Shown: positions 35,181 through 45,858 of the stretch, in pieces
How positions within the stretch are numbered: position 1 is the first letter of the stretch
Layout: every line of letters starts with the position of its first letter
From: Rhodoferax sp.
GTDB lineage: Bacteria > Pseudomonadota > Gammaproteobacteria > Burkholderiales > Burkholderiaceae_C
Assembly (NCBI GenBank): GCA_018061265.1
Contig: JAGOUM010000006.1
Coordinates: forward strand, 1-64,000
DNA length: 64,000 nt
Direction of reading: 5' to 3'
Notes under the pieces: model-generated
Told to the model about the DNA's origin: nothing
The model's input: the letters and a program-made list of their open reading frames with translations, nothing else
The model's database searches: none
Translations under genes and position numbers: made by a program

Positions 35181-35960
35181 ATGATTAAAAAGTTCTACGC
35201 CGCCACAGCTGCATCGCTGTTGTTTTTGACGACTGCTGCACAGGCCGCAGTACCAGAAATGCTGCTTTATTGCGGTATCACCATGGTCAAACCGATGACC
35301 GAAATTGCCCATGTGTTCGAAAAGCGTGAAGGTGTCAAGATCCTGATTTCACAGGGTGGCTCAGAGGACTTGTACCAGTCCGCCAAGAAGAGTGGCCAGG
35401 GTGAATGGTATTTGCCCGGCGAACCTTCTTACCGTGACAAGCATCAAAGTGAAGGTCTTCTTGGTGAGTTCGTGAACGTTGGCTACAACCAAATGGCCAT
35501 GGTGGTGCAAAAAGGCAATCCACGCCAGGTTAAAGCGGATCCCCGTGAATTGCTACGCAAGGATTTGACGGTCATCCTTGGCAATGCAGAGTCCGGAAGT
35601 GTCGGCCAGGAATCAAAAACCGTGCTCGACGGCCTGGGCATTTACCCGAAAGTTGTCAAGGCCACTGCTTTCTTGTCACCTGACTCGCGCAGCCTGATGA
35701 ACGCCATGAGAAAAGGCGAAGCTGACCTGACACTGTCCTGGCGTGCCACCGGTTTTTTTGCCGAGAACACGTCCAAACTTGATGTGATTGATATCGATCC
35801 CAAGGTTGCCAAACCGCAGGCATTGTTGCTGATACTCCTGAAAAGTGCCAAAAATCCGGATCTGGCGCGCAGCTTCATGAAGCTGACCGCTGGCGATGAG
35901 GGTCAGGCAATTTTTCGCAAACACGGCTTTCTGGACAACAAAACCCCGGTGAAGCAATAA
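35181..35960 (+). CDS. ModA-like periplasmic substrate-binding protein
   Basis: A 259-residue protein with a clean signal peptide (MIKKFYAATAASLLFLTTAAQA, 22 residues; cut after A-Q-A). The mature part follows the type II binding-protein plan: LLYCGITMVKPMTEIAHVFE, ILISQGGSEDLY, YNQMAMVVQKGNP, a hinge, ILGNAESGSVGQESK and RKGEADLTLSWRATGF, as in molybdate-type ModA proteins. There is no ABC permease or ATPase beside it. It sits between the chromate transporter pair and a hybrid sensor kinase, so a sensing role is plausible. The bound ligand (molybdate, chromate, sulfate or other) is not known. Confidence 0.78.
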   Translation: MIKKFYAATAASLLFLTTAAQAAVPEMLLYCGITMVKPMTEIAHVFEKREGVKILISQGGSEDLYQSAKKSGQGEWYLPGEPSYRDKHQSEGLLGEFVNVGYNQMAMVVQKGNPRQVKADPRELLRKDLTVILGNAESGSVGQESKTVLDGLGIYPKVVKATAFLSPDSRSLMNAMRKGEADLTLSWRATGFFAENTSKLDVIDIDPKVAKPQALLLILLKSAKNPDLARSFMKLTAGDEGQAIFRKHGFLDNKTPVKQ

Positions 35961-35991
35961 CAACCAGTAGCGCGGGTTCTTGCCGCAAATC

Positions 35992-38900
35992 ATGGACCGA
36001 CTGAGACCCACCAAGCTGCCCGGCAGGCTCACCGAAGCCTCGGTGGACGCGTCGATCCGATGGCTGATCGGCATATCGCTGCTGTGTTTGCTGCTGGTAT
36101 TTGGTCTTCGGGCCTATTTCAATACGCTGGAGGATGGCATCAAACAGCGTGGAGAAAACGAACGCGCCCGTTTGTTTGTTGGCGAGGAGATTGTTCGGGG
36201 CCTGCATGAGATCGAGAAGGACATTTATCGCCTCGCGGTCACCCAGAACGCCGCAGGCTTTGCCCGCATCAGCACCGAAATTGACGAACATTTGGCCAAG
36301 TTGCGACACGACCTCAATGTGCTGAAGGATGGCGGCACCACCCGGCGGCAGTTGCAACTCAACATTGATGGCAAAGACGAAGTCACACGTCAGGCGACCT
36401 TCCGGCCGGACGCCGATAACCAGTCGGTGGTCATGGAGTTGATCGAGATTGACCCCCAACTCTCGAAAATTCGCGAGCGCGGCGAGATGCTCAAAGCCCT
36501 GCTGACACAACGCTGGTTGACACTCGAGAAAGAAGACGCCGAAGCTTTCCTCAAGGCTGAGGAAGATGTTGTGATCCAGCTCAAACAGATCCCCCCGCAG
36601 TTCGAGCGCATCAATGAGAATGCCAATCGCCTGTTTCTTGAGGGTGATCAGCGCTTGCGGGCCCTGGAGGCCGAACTGAAACAACAGTCAGATCGGCTCA
36701 AAAAAATTGAAACCGGGTTGATTCTTATGGTGGTTGTTCTCGGCGGTATCACCGCCCTGATGTTCATGCGGCAACTCACGGCGGCGCTGCGCGAAACACG
36801 GCGCGCCAGGGATGATGCCGAAAGCCAGCGAGAACAAAACAGCACCATTCTTGACACCTTGAGTGATGGGGTTTATGCCACTGACCTGAAAGGTTTCATC
36901 ACCTACGTCAACGCGGCAGCGGAGCGAATTCTGGGTTGGTCCGCTACTGAGCTGGTTGGTCGTCAGTCACACCTGACACTACACCACAGTCACCCCGACG
37001 GTAGGGATTTTCCCGAGTCGGAATGTCCGCTTGTGGCCGTACTGGCACAAGGGGTGACTCTGGATGGAGAAGACCATTTCATCCATCGGGACAAACGGTT
37101 TGTCCCGGTGGCATTTCGATCCAAACCATTGATGTTGAACGGCCAGGTGGTTGGTTCCTTGCTGTCATTCCATGATGTTTCTGAGCGACTGGAAAGTCAG
37201 GCCCGAATCCGGCTACAGCAGGCGGCACTGAACGCTGCGGCCAACATGATATTGATCACCAATCGTGACGGCCTGATTGAGTATGTGAACCCTGCTTTTT
37301 GTCTGACAACCGGATTTAATGCGGATGAGGTCTTAGGCAAGCCGGCCAGCATCCTGAATTCAGGTAAGCAGGATGGCGCGTTTTACAAGTCCATGTGGGA
37401 CTCTCTGCTCAATGGCAAACCCTGGGAAGGCGAACTCAACAACCGGCGTAAGAATGGAGAGGTTTATCCCGAGCAGATGACGGTGACTCCGATCACGGAG
37501 GATGGTGAGATTGCCCACTTTGTTGCCATCAAACGGGACATATCGGAAGAAGTCCGCACCAGGATACGCCTCAAACTGATCGAATCCGCCATTGAAGAAA
37601 CCAACCAGGGCATCATCATCATGGATGCGGAGTCGCGTGAAAGTGCGGCTGTGATTCAGTATGTCAACGCGGGCTTCAGACGCCTCACCGGATACACATC
37701 AAACGATGCAGTGGGCATGCCTGTGGACTTCCTGCAAGGACGCCAATCCGACCCGTTCAAGACCCAGCAGATTCGCAGCGCCATGGCCAACGGTGCGAGC
37801 TTGACCCTGGAGATGCCGTACCAGAGAAAAGATGGATCCCATTTTGTAGGAGAGTTACACCTTTCTCCCGTGCACTCGGATCAGGGCGCGCAAAGTCACT
37901 ACATTGGTCTTTTGACTGACATCGATGTGCGCAAACAGGCAGAACTTGCCCTGCGCGATGCGCGCGATCAGGCTTTGGAGAACTCACGACTGAAATCCGA
38001 GTTTCTTTCGACCATGAGTCACGAAATTCGTACACCGATGAATGGCATTATCGGAATGACTGATTTATTGCTCGATACGGCGCTGGACCAGGAGCAGAGG
38101 GATTTCACCGCGATTGTGCGAGACTCGGCGCAGGCCCTGTTGGTCATCATCAATGACATACTTGATTTCTCAAAGATCGAGGCTGGCAAACTTGAGGTTG
38201 AAATCACCGACTTCTCAGTTTCACATGTCGTTGAGGGTGCTGTCGAACTCTTAGGTGCCAAAGCCCGGGAAAAAGACCTGGCATTGACCTGCTTCGTTGA
38301 TCCACTGCTTCCCCATCGGCTGATGGGCGACCCGACCCGTTTGCGCCAGGTGTTGCTCAATATCATCGGCAATGGCATCAAATTTACCGAGTCCGGTGGC
38401 ATCGAAGTCAGCGCTCAGATGCAAAGTCAGACCGTCGGTGAGCCAATGGTCCGATTTGAAATTGCCGACACCGGCATTGGTATCCCGGAGCAAACTCAAG
38501 CGCGGTTGTTTCAGTCGTTCACACAGGCTGACAGTTCAACCACCCGCAAGTACGGTGGCACGGGCTTGGGCCTGGCGATTTGCAAGCGTTTGGTGGAACT
38601 GATGGGTGGCCATATCGGCATCGAGAGCGAGCCAGGTAAAGGTTCAACCTTCTGGTTTTCCTTGCCTATGCTGCCGTGTAGCTCTGTGCCCAAGGCAGTG
38701 GTCACCCGCACCAACGAGAGTCCGGTATTCAGAAACCGTCGTGTATTGGTGGTGGACGACCATGTCAGTGATCGAAAGGTGATTCATCGATACCTCAACT
38801 CATGGGAACTCCCCAATGATGGCGCCGCGAATGCGAAAGAGGCGATCAAGTTGCTCAAAGACGCTGCCGATCTGGATGTTGCCTATGATATTGCGCTGAT

Positions 38901-39999
38901 TGACTATCTGATGCCGGGCATGGATGGTCTTGAATTGGGTCGCTTGCTGAAGGCTGATCCGCGTTTCAAGGACCTTCGCATGGTCATGTTGAGCGCGCAC
39001 GGGGATCAGCGCAGCCTGTGTGCGCAGGCAATCGAGGCAGGTTTTGCCGGCTGTCTATCCAAACCTGTGCGTCAGTCGCAGTTATTCGACATTCTGGCAG
39101 GTGAGGTTGCCAGCGCTGCCATTGATGCTGCTCCGCCAGAACCGGCCGAGAGCCAGTTTAATTTGGCCAATCCTGACAACCTAGACCAAAACCGCCAGAT
39201 CATCCTGTTGGCTGAAGACAATTTGGTGAACCAGAAAGTGGCCCAGCTACAGATCAACAAACTCGGATATGCATTACACATCGTGGATAACGGGCAACAG
39301 GCTGTCGATGCGATAGCGGCGGTTGCCAATGGATTGGTGCGCCGCTACGCCGCCATTCTGATGGATTGTCAAATGCCTGTTCTTGATGGGCTTGAGGCCA
39401 CCAGCATGATTCGGTTGAGCGAGTCTCCAGGCCAGGGCCGCATACCGATCATCGCCATGACAGCCAATGCAATGCAGGGAGACCGAGATCGATGCATGGC
39501 GGTCGGTATGGACGACTACCTGAGCAAACCTGTCAAACCTGACGAGTTGCGGACAGTCCTGCTGAAGTGGGCTGGTTCTCCGTTGCTCGATAGCGCCGCA
39601 GTTGAAATCGACACAACATCAGTGGCAACTCAGCCCACCGATCAGGCGAATGTTTCATCCGGAGCAGTGATCGACTTTGCGCTGCTCGATGACTACTTTG
39701 GTGATGATCCTCAGGTTTTGAACAAACTGCTGGCGCTGTTCAAGAGCTCGGCCAACACCTTGCTCGACAAACTTGAAACGTCCACCCGTCAATGTGACCC
39801 CCACGCGGTCCATGCGCTGGCCCATGAGTTACGAGGGTCATGCAGCAACATTGGCATCGAACGCATGTCCGAGATTACCGCGAACCTGGAAACTGCCGCC
39901 GCTGAGCAAGACTGGCAGAGTGCCCAGAGCGCCCTGACCGCGCTCCAATTGGCTTACCTTGACGTATTAAAGGCCATCGAGTCCCACGAGCGCGGCTGA
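35992..39999 (+). CDS. Hybrid sensor histidine kinase (3 PAS, 2 receivers, HPt)
   Basis: About 1335 residues from the ATG at 35992; a TTG 12 bases earlier is possible. Numbering is approximate. Two membrane spans (22-43 and 243-261) enclose a periplasmic helical sensor of about 200 residues. Then PAS domains near 282-400, 412-526 and 530-652; HisKA with [11 protein letters not shown], His near 675; HATPase near 775-890 with [22 protein letters not shown] and GTGLGLAI; receiver 1 (DYLMPGMDG near 970), receiver 2 (DCQMPVLDG near 1123) and HPt with [11 protein letters not shown] (His near 1275). BarA/TorS-like phosphorelay; output regulator not in the window. It ends overlapping the next, convergent gene by 33 bases. 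Confidence 0.9.
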   Translation: MDRLRPTKLPGRLTEASVDASIRWLIGISLLCLLLVFGLRAYFNTLEDGIKQRGENERARLFVGEEIVRGLHEIEKDIYRLAVTQNAAGFARISTEIDEHLAKLRHDLNVLKDGGTTRRQLQLNIDGKDEVTRQATFRPDADNQSVVMELIEIDPQLSKIRERGEMLKALLTQRWLTLEKEDAEAFLKAEEDVVIQLKQIPPQFERINENANRLFLEGDQRLRALEAELKQQSDRLKKIETGLILMVVVLGGITALMFMRQLTAALRETRRARDDAESQREQNSTILDTLSDGVYATDLKGFITYVNAAAERILGWSATELVGRQSHLTLHHSHPDGRDFPESECPLVAVLAQGVTLDGEDHFIHRDKRFVPVAFRSKPLMLNGQVVGSLLSFHDVSERLESQARIRLQQAALNAAANMILITNRDGLIEYVNPAFCLTTGFNADEVLGKPASILNSGKQDGAFYKSMWDSLLNGKPWEGELNNRRKNGEVYPEQMTVTPITEDGEIAHFVAIKRDISEEVRTRIRLKLIESAIEETNQGIIIMDAESRESAAVIQYVNAGFRRLTGYTSNDAVGMPVDFLQGRQSDPFKTQQIRSAMANGASLTLEMPYQRKDGSHFVGELHLSPVHSDQGAQSHYIGLLTDIDVRKQAELALRDARDQALENSRLKSEFLSTMSHEIRTPMNGIIGMTDLLLDTALDQEQRDFTAIVRDSAQALLVIINDILDFSKIEAGKLEVEITDFSVSHVVEGAVELLGAKAREKDLALTCFVDPLLPHRLMGDPTRLRQVLLNIIGNGIKFTESGGIEVSAQMQSQTVGEPMVRFEIADTGIGIPEQTQARLFQSFTQADSSTTRKYGGTGLGLAICKRLVELMGGHIGIESEPGKGSTFWFSLPMLPCSSVPKAVVTRTNESPVFRNRRVLVVDDHVSDRKVIHRYLNSWELPNDGAANAKEAIKLLKDAADLDVAYDIALIDYLMPGMDGLELGRLLKADPRFKDLRMVMLSAHGDQRSLCAQAIEAGFAGCLSKPVRQSQLFDILAGEVASAAIDAAPPEPAESQFNLANPDNLDQNRQIILLAEDNLVNQKVAQLQINKLGYALHIVDNGQQAVDAIAAVANGLVRRYAAILMDCQMPVLDGLEATSMIRLSESPGQGRIPIIAMTANAMQGDRDRCMAVGMDDYLSKPVKPDELRTVLLKWAGSPLLDSAAVEIDTTSVATQPTDQANVSSGAVIDFALLDDYFGDDPQVLNKLLALFKSSANTLLDKLETSTRQCDPHAVHALAHELRGSCSNIGIERMSEITANLETAAAEQDWQSAQSALTALQLAYLDVLKAIESHERG

Positions 40000-40668
40000 C
40001 GGCACAATCCGCCCGGCCTCCATGGTGATGCACCGCTCACAGCCTTTGGCGATCTTTCTATCGTGTGTCACCAGTACCAGCGTGGTGCCGAGTTCCCGGT
40101 TTAAATCCAGCATGAGTTGCATCACGGCCTCACCAGTGGCATGGTCCAGGCTGCCAGTGGGCTCGTCAGCCAGCAACACGGCAGGTTGCACCACAAAGGC
40201 GCGCGCCAGTGCCACGCGCTGCTGTTCTCCCCCGGAAAGCACCTTGGGATAGTGGCGCAGGCGTTGCGACAGCCCGACCCGACCAAGCATGTCAGTCGCC
40301 ACCAGCCGTGCATCACGTCGGTTTGCCAACTCGAGAGGTAACATGACGTTCTCTAACGCCGTCAGATTGCCGAGTAACTGAAAACTCTGAAACACGAATC
40401 CAAGCTTTTGCGCACGTAGCGCAGCCCGGGCATCTTCATTGATGGCAAATATGTCCTGGCCCGCCAGCCGCACGGTCCCACTGCTTGGCGTGTCAAGCCC
40501 GGCCAAAATCGACAACAGGGTACTTTTACCTGACCCAGATGCACCGACAATGGCCGCGGTTTCAGCCTGAAACAAGCGAAAGTCGATATCGCACAAAATG
40601 TCGAGTGTGCCGGTGGCGTCTGTAACCGACTTGCTGATGTGATCAACCGAAATAATGCAATCCGACAT
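39967..40668 (-). CDS. LolD/YbbA-type ABC transporter ATP-binding protein
   Basis: A 233-residue ATPase. Walker A is VGASGSGKSTLLSIL near 39-52, signature LSGGEQQRVALARA near 144-157 and Walker B VLLADEPTGSLD near 162-173. The spacing and Q-K-L-G-F-V-F-Q-S-F motif fit the MacB/LolD/YbbA group, which drives FtsX-like permeases. No permease gene is adjacent: the downstream gene is the convergent hybrid kinase. Its ATG faces the tesA ATG over a CATG, so the two genes share their first bases. YbbA and TesA are neighbours in many proteobacteria, which supports that identity. Confidence 0.85.
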   Translation of the reverse strand: MSDCIISVDHISKSVTDATGTLDILCDIDFRLFQAETAAIVGASGSGKSTLLSILAGLDTPSSGTVRLAGQDIFAINEDARAALRAQKLGFVFQSFQLLGNLTALENVMLPLELANRRDARLVATDMLGRVGLSQRLRHYPKVLSGGEQQRVALARAFVVQPAVLLADEPTGSLDHATGEAVMQLMLDLNRELGTTLVLVTHDRKIAKGCERCITMEAGRIVPSAALVGLDGL

Positions 40669-41350
40669 GAATGTTACTTTGAGTCCGCAAATATTGAGCC
40701 GTCGTCACTGTATCGCTTTTGCAGCGTCATTGGCGACGGCGGGGATAAGTACATCACCCAAGGCGCAGTCAACTGCCGCTCGGACTAGCCCGCAATCGAC
40801 CCTGCTGGTGGTCGGGGATTCTCTGAGCGCCGAGTACGGACTTGCGCGCGGCACAGGGTGGGTCGCCTTGCTGGAGAAGAAACTGGCCGAAGAGAAACCG
40901 GCCATTCAGGTCGTCAACGCCAGCATCAGCGGCGAAACCAGTTCAGGTGGGCGCGTCCGCCTGCCTGCCCTGCTTTCTCAACTGCGGCCGATGTTTCTGA
41001 TCATCGAGCTTGGGGGCAATGACGCATTGCGGGGTCTGCCCTTGTTGATGACACAGGAGAACCTTGCAGCCATGGTGAATGCAGGTCGGGCAGCCGGTGC
41101 CAAAGTGCTGCTGCTGGGGATGCAGCTGCCACCGAATTATGGAAAAGACTACGGTCAACGATTCATTGACATGTATGCCCAGATTGCGCAAAAACACCAA
41201 GCCCACCTGGTCCCGTTTTTTCTGAAGGGCCTTGCCGACGTGCCCGACAGTTTGCGCTGGTTTCAAGCTGACCGAATTCACCCGACTGAGGCGGCACAAG
41301 CAACCATGCTCGCCAACGTCTGGCCAACCTTGAAAAAAATGCTGCCATGA
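40667..41350 (+). CDS. tesA: TesA-type SGNH arylesterase / lysophospholipase
   Basis: About 227 residues from the ATG at 40667; an earlier in-frame ATG at 40655 would overlap the divergent gene further. SGNH blocks: VVGDSLSAEYG (nucleophile Ser), NASISGETSSGG, IIELGGNDALRG and ADRIHPTEAAQ (Asp and His). The N terminus has LSRRHCIAFAASLATAG, which looks like a twin-arginine export signal instead of the Sec signal of E. coli TesA. It is coupled to selU by a four-base overlap. Confidence 0.88.
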   Translation: MNVTLSPQILSRRHCIAFAASLATAGISTSPKAQSTAARTSPQSTLLVVGDSLSAEYGLARGTGWVALLEKKLAEEKPAIQVVNASISGETSSGGRVRLPALLSQLRPMFLIIELGGNDALRGLPLLMTQENLAAMVNAGRAAGAKVLLLGMQLPPNYGKDYGQRFIDMYAQIAQKHQAHLVPFFLKGLADVPDSLRWFQADRIHPTEAAQATMLANVWPTLKKMLP

Positions 41351-42408
41351 GTCTAAGCCGGCTTAACGCCGTTGATGCATTGTTGCAACTTGGCAGCTTT
41401 GATGCGCTGATCGACGCACGCAGTGAAGGTGAGTATGCGGTGGATCACATCCCTGGCGCGGTCAACTGGCCCACGCTGGACGATGGTCAACGCCGCGACA
41501 TCGGCACCATGTACAAGCAGGTCAATCCTTTTGAAGCCCGCAAGCGCGGTGCCATGTTGGCCGCACGCAATATCGCAAGCCATATCGAAATCCATTTGCT
41601 GGAAAAACCGCGTGACTGGCGTCCCCTTGCCTATTGTTGGCGTGGTGGGCAACGCAGCGGCGCCCTGGCACTGATTCTGGACCAGATTGGATTCAGGGTC
41701 ACATTGCTTGACGGTGGTTACAAAGCCTATCGCGCAGCCATGCTGAAAGACACCGAACGACTGGTTCGAGATCTGCATTTCCAGGTGATCTGCGGCCCTA
41801 CTGGGTCAGGTAAAACCCGTTTGCTACAGGCGCTGGCGGCCCAAGGTGCCCAGGTGATCGACCTGGAAGACCTGGCCAACCACCGCAGCTCAGTACTGGG
41901 TTCCCTCCCCGGCTTGCAGCAACCCAGTCAAAAGAGGTTTGATACCCTGATCTGGAACGTACTGCGTCGCCTGGACCCTGGCAAACCCGTGTTTGTTGAA
42001 AGCGAGAGCAAGAAAGTAGGCAATGTGGTTGTCCCCCCAACATTGATGACGGCTATGCGGCAAAGTCCCTGTTTGAACGTGCACTTGGACAATCGCGAGC
42101 GGGTGGCATTGCTTCTGGAGGACTACGCCTACTTTGCAGTTGATCCTGACTACCTGTGTGAGCGACTTGAAGTGCTGGTGCCCTTCAGGGGGCGCGCGGT
42201 GGTGCAGCGCTGGCAGGCGCTGGCGCGACAGCATGATCTGACGCCGGTCGTCACGGAACTGCTGGAAACACACTATGACCCAGCCTACGCAGAGTCTATT
42301 TCGCGAAATTTCGAGTGTTACAAATATGCAAAAACCATAGCACCTGCTGACCGTTCAGAAAACGCTATGGCGGCATTGGCAGCGCGACTCATCGAATCGG
42401 TCAGCTGA
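41347..42408 (+). CDS. selU: tRNA 2-selenouridine synthase
   Basis: A 353-residue enzyme that geranylates and then selenates 2-thiouridine at the wobble position of tRNAs for Lys, Glu and Gln. Rhodanese domain about 6-135: DARSEGEYAVDHIPGAVNWP and the catalytic Cys in AYCWRGGQRSGA near residue 97. P-loop domain after 145: ICGPTGSGKTRLLQAL and VFVESESKKVG. Also known as mnmH/ybbB. Its presence implies that the organism makes selenophosphate (selD expected elsewhere). Overlaps tesA by ATGA. Confidence 0.93.
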   Translation: MSLSRLNAVDALLQLGSFDALIDARSEGEYAVDHIPGAVNWPTLDDGQRRDIGTMYKQVNPFEARKRGAMLAARNIASHIEIHLLEKPRDWRPLAYCWRGGQRSGALALILDQIGFRVTLLDGGYKAYRAAMLKDTERLVRDLHFQVICGPTGSGKTRLLQALAAQGAQVIDLEDLANHRSSVLGSLPGLQQPSQKRFDTLIWNVLRRLDPGKPVFVESESKKVGNVVVPPTLMTAMRQSPCLNVHLDNRERVALLLEDYAYFAVDPDYLCERLEVLVPFRGRAVVQRWQALARQHDLTPVVTELLETHYDPAYAESISRNFECYKYAKTIAPADRSENAMAALAARLIESVS

Positions 42409-42428
42409 CTGAGCGTGGTGTCAGGCCC

Positions 42429-42596
42429 TCAGGACACAACTAGCGAACCACCAAGGTCACCCGATGTGCCTGCATCCTGACCGGGCACAGGATCACCCAC
42501 CTTGCGTTGCGCTTTCTCTTTGAGTTTTTCTTCTTTTTTCTTCTTCTTCGCCAGTTCTTTCTGACGTTTTTCGTAGCCGTAATTTGGTGTTGCCAA
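42429..42596 (-). CDS. Small lysine-rich protein, 55 residues
   Basis: Read by eye on the minus strand from a TTG: it begins MATPNYGYEKRQKELAKKKK, continues with further K/E-rich helix (EEKLKEKAQRK) and ends VVS after a Gly-rich tail. The N-terminal N-Y-G-Y-E-K-R-Q-K-E-L segment recurs, as I recall, in small uncharacterised proteins of Betaproteobacteria, which supports it being real. It should form one long highly charged helix. No ATG is available at the conserved N terminus. The function is unknown; nucleic-acid or ribosome binding would suit the charge. Confidence 0.6.
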   Translation of the reverse strand: MATPNYGYEKRQKELAKKKKKEEKLKEKAQRKVGDPVPGQDAGTSGDLGGSLVVS

Positions 42597-42639
42597 TGTG
42601 TTCTTTCGAGGTTGTGAGCGTTGATTTTACTTGCACAGA

Positions 42640-43869
42640 TCAGGCCAGGACTTGCAATGCCTGCTGCAAATCGGCCTGCAGATCTGTGAGCGCCTCCAGG
42701 CCCACCGAAAACCGTACCAAGGTGCCCGGCTGCAGATGGGCAGGCCAGGTTGATCGCATTGCTGACAGCTTGTACGGCATGACCAGGCTGCAAGGGCCAC
42801 CCCAACTGTAGCCAATCTCGAAAAGACTCAGTGCATCACAAAAATCGTCAACCTGCGCCTGGGTAAAGTGCGGTTTAAAAATCACGCTGAAAAGTCCCGC
42901 CGCCGCGCCGGGTCCGCTATGACAGGTGCGTGACCATTGGGCGTGCCCCGGAGATTGTGGCAGTGCCGGATGCAAGACTTGAGCGAATTCGGGGCGCGTC
43001 AGGCTCCATCGGGCCAGCGCCCTCGCCGCCTCATCGTGCGCCTGGTAACGTAGCGCAAGGCTGGGCAGCCCGCGAAGCACGGCTTCAGCATCATTCGCTG
43101 CCACGCCCAGCCCCAGTCGCATGTGGCAGAGTTTGATCTGCATGTGCAAACCGGGGTCGATGGTGGTGATGCTGCCCATCAACACATCCCCGCCGCCGCT
43201 GGGGTATTTGGTCAGGGCGTGGATGCTGATGTCAACCGCCAGCAAGTTACGTGCCCCGGGATGCAGGTCAAATGGCTTGAATGCCAGCCCAGCCCCCCAG
43301 GTGTTGTCCAATGCACACAATACCCCGGCCGCTTTGCACAGGCGGACCTGTTCACTCAAATCAGGAAACTCCAGTGTGACAGAGCCAGCCGCTTCAAGCC
43401 AGACAAGCCGGGTTTCCGGTCCGATCTTGGCAGCCAGATCTTGCGGATGCATGGCATCATAAAACCGGTGACTGATACCCCAGCCTGCCAGTTCCGACAG
43501 AGCCAAAGCTTTGCTTGGACCATACACGTTGTCAGGCAGCAGCACCTCGTCACCAGATTTGAGCAGGGCCAGAGATACGGTAGCGATGGCCGCCAAACCG
43601 CTCGGGACTAACAGGCACTGGTTGCCCCCTTCCAGTGTGCACAGGCGCTCTTCTAGGGTGTAGGTGGTGGGGGTGCCGTGCAGGCCGTAGGTGTAGGCAC
43701 TCTTGTCTTTCCATTCAAACTCCCGCATCGCAGCGACTGTAGGAAAAAACACAGTCGAAGCCTTGGCCACGGTCGGTTGCGGCGCAGCGAATCCACCCGG
43801 CGGCGTGTAGGGGTGATGAATGAGATCGGTGGCAAGTGACCGAGTGTCAGGTGCTGTCAATTCAAACAC
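42640..43869 (-). CDS. metC: Cystathionine beta-lyase
   Basis: A 409-residue Cys/Met-metabolism PLP enzyme cleaving cystathionine to homocysteine, pyruvate and ammonia. Motifs: YGLHGTPTTYTLEERLCTLEGG, VPSGLAAIATVSLALLKSGD, VLLPDNVYGPSKAL and the PLP lysine in SIHALTKYPSGGGDVLMGSI near residue 215. The Y-G-x-x-G-T-P-T and the G-G-D-V-L-M-G segments favour the lyase over gamma-synthase. The start is a GTG that overlaps the end of the upstream phosphoribosyltransferase by eight bases, so they are coupled. Confidence 0.88.
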   Translation of the reverse strand: MFELTAPDTRSLATDLIHHPYTPPGGFAAPQPTVAKASTVFFPTVAAMREFEWKDKSAYTYGLHGTPTTYTLEERLCTLEGGNQCLLVPSGLAAIATVSLALLKSGDEVLLPDNVYGPSKALALSELAGWGISHRFYDAMHPQDLAAKIGPETRLVWLEAAGSVTLEFPDLSEQVRLCKAAGVLCALDNTWGAGLAFKPFDLHPGARNLLAVDISIHALTKYPSGGGDVLMGSITTIDPGLHMQIKLCHMRLGLGVAANDAEAVLRGLPSLALRYQAHDEAARALARWSLTRPEFAQVLHPALPQSPGHAQWSRTCHSGPGAAAGLFSVIFKPHFTQAQVDDFCDALSLFEIGYSWGGPCSLVMPYKLSAMRSTWPAHLQPGTLVRFSVGLEALTDLQADLQQALQVLA

Positions 43870-44386
43870 TCCACTTCTGTATCAACTGCTCTGGTCGCAT
43901 GCTGTCGTAACTTTCGAACGGTTGATGGATCCAGGGGTTGGTCGGCAAAAAGTCGACACAATAGTCGGGTGTGAAGGTGGAAATTGCCTTGGTCCAGATC
44001 ACGGCACTTCGCAACTCAACAATGGGTTGATAGTTGGTGCGCAATTGCTGGATGACTACATTCAAGGTGTGGCCTGAATCCGCCAGATCATCAACCAGCA
44101 AAACCCTCCCGGCAATCTCACCCTTTGGTGTGGTGATGTAATGCGCAATGTCAAGTTTTCCCTGGACAGTGCCCGCATCAGATCGGTAAGAGCTCGTTGA
44201 CATGATCGCCAGGGGTTTGTCGAAAACTCTTGACAGGACGTCACCCGGGCGCATGCCACCACGTGCCAGGCACAAAATCGTATCAAACTCCCAACCGGAC
44301 TGAAACACCTTGATGGCAAGCTTCTCGATCAGGTTGTTGTACTCGTCATAACTTACATAGAGGTGTTTGCCGTCTTCCGTCAACAT
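43862..44386 (-). CDS. Purine-type phosphoribosyltransferase (hypoxanthine/xanthine class)
   Basis: A 174-residue type I PRTase. PRPP loop VLLVDDLADSGHTLNVV near residues 95-111, and ILCLARGGMRPGDVLSR near 38-54. The C-terminal hood FLPTNPWIHQPFESYD resembles xanthine/hypoxanthine enzymes of the Gpt-like group in beta-proteobacteria, but the base cannot be fixed from sequence. AAGGAG stands ahead of the ATG. It follows purA by 76 bases on the same strand, joining purine synthesis with salvage. Gene symbol withheld. Confidence 0.8.
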   Translation of the reverse strand: MLTEDGKHLYVSYDEYNNLIEKLAIKVFQSGWEFDTILCLARGGMRPGDVLSRVFDKPLAIMSTSSYRSDAGTVQGKLDIAHYITTPKGEIAGRVLLVDDLADSGHTLNVVIQQLRTNYQPIVELRSAVIWTKAISTFTPDYCVDFLPTNPWIHQPFESYDSMRPEQLIQKWSV

Positions 44387-44462
44387 AAAGTAACTCCTTT
44401 ATATATAGCGATAAAAGCTTTATTAATATGGGCTAGATGCCAATATGGCCGTACTTGCAACC

Positions 44463-45851
<1,389 letters not shown>

Positions 45852-45858
45852 TTAAAAA

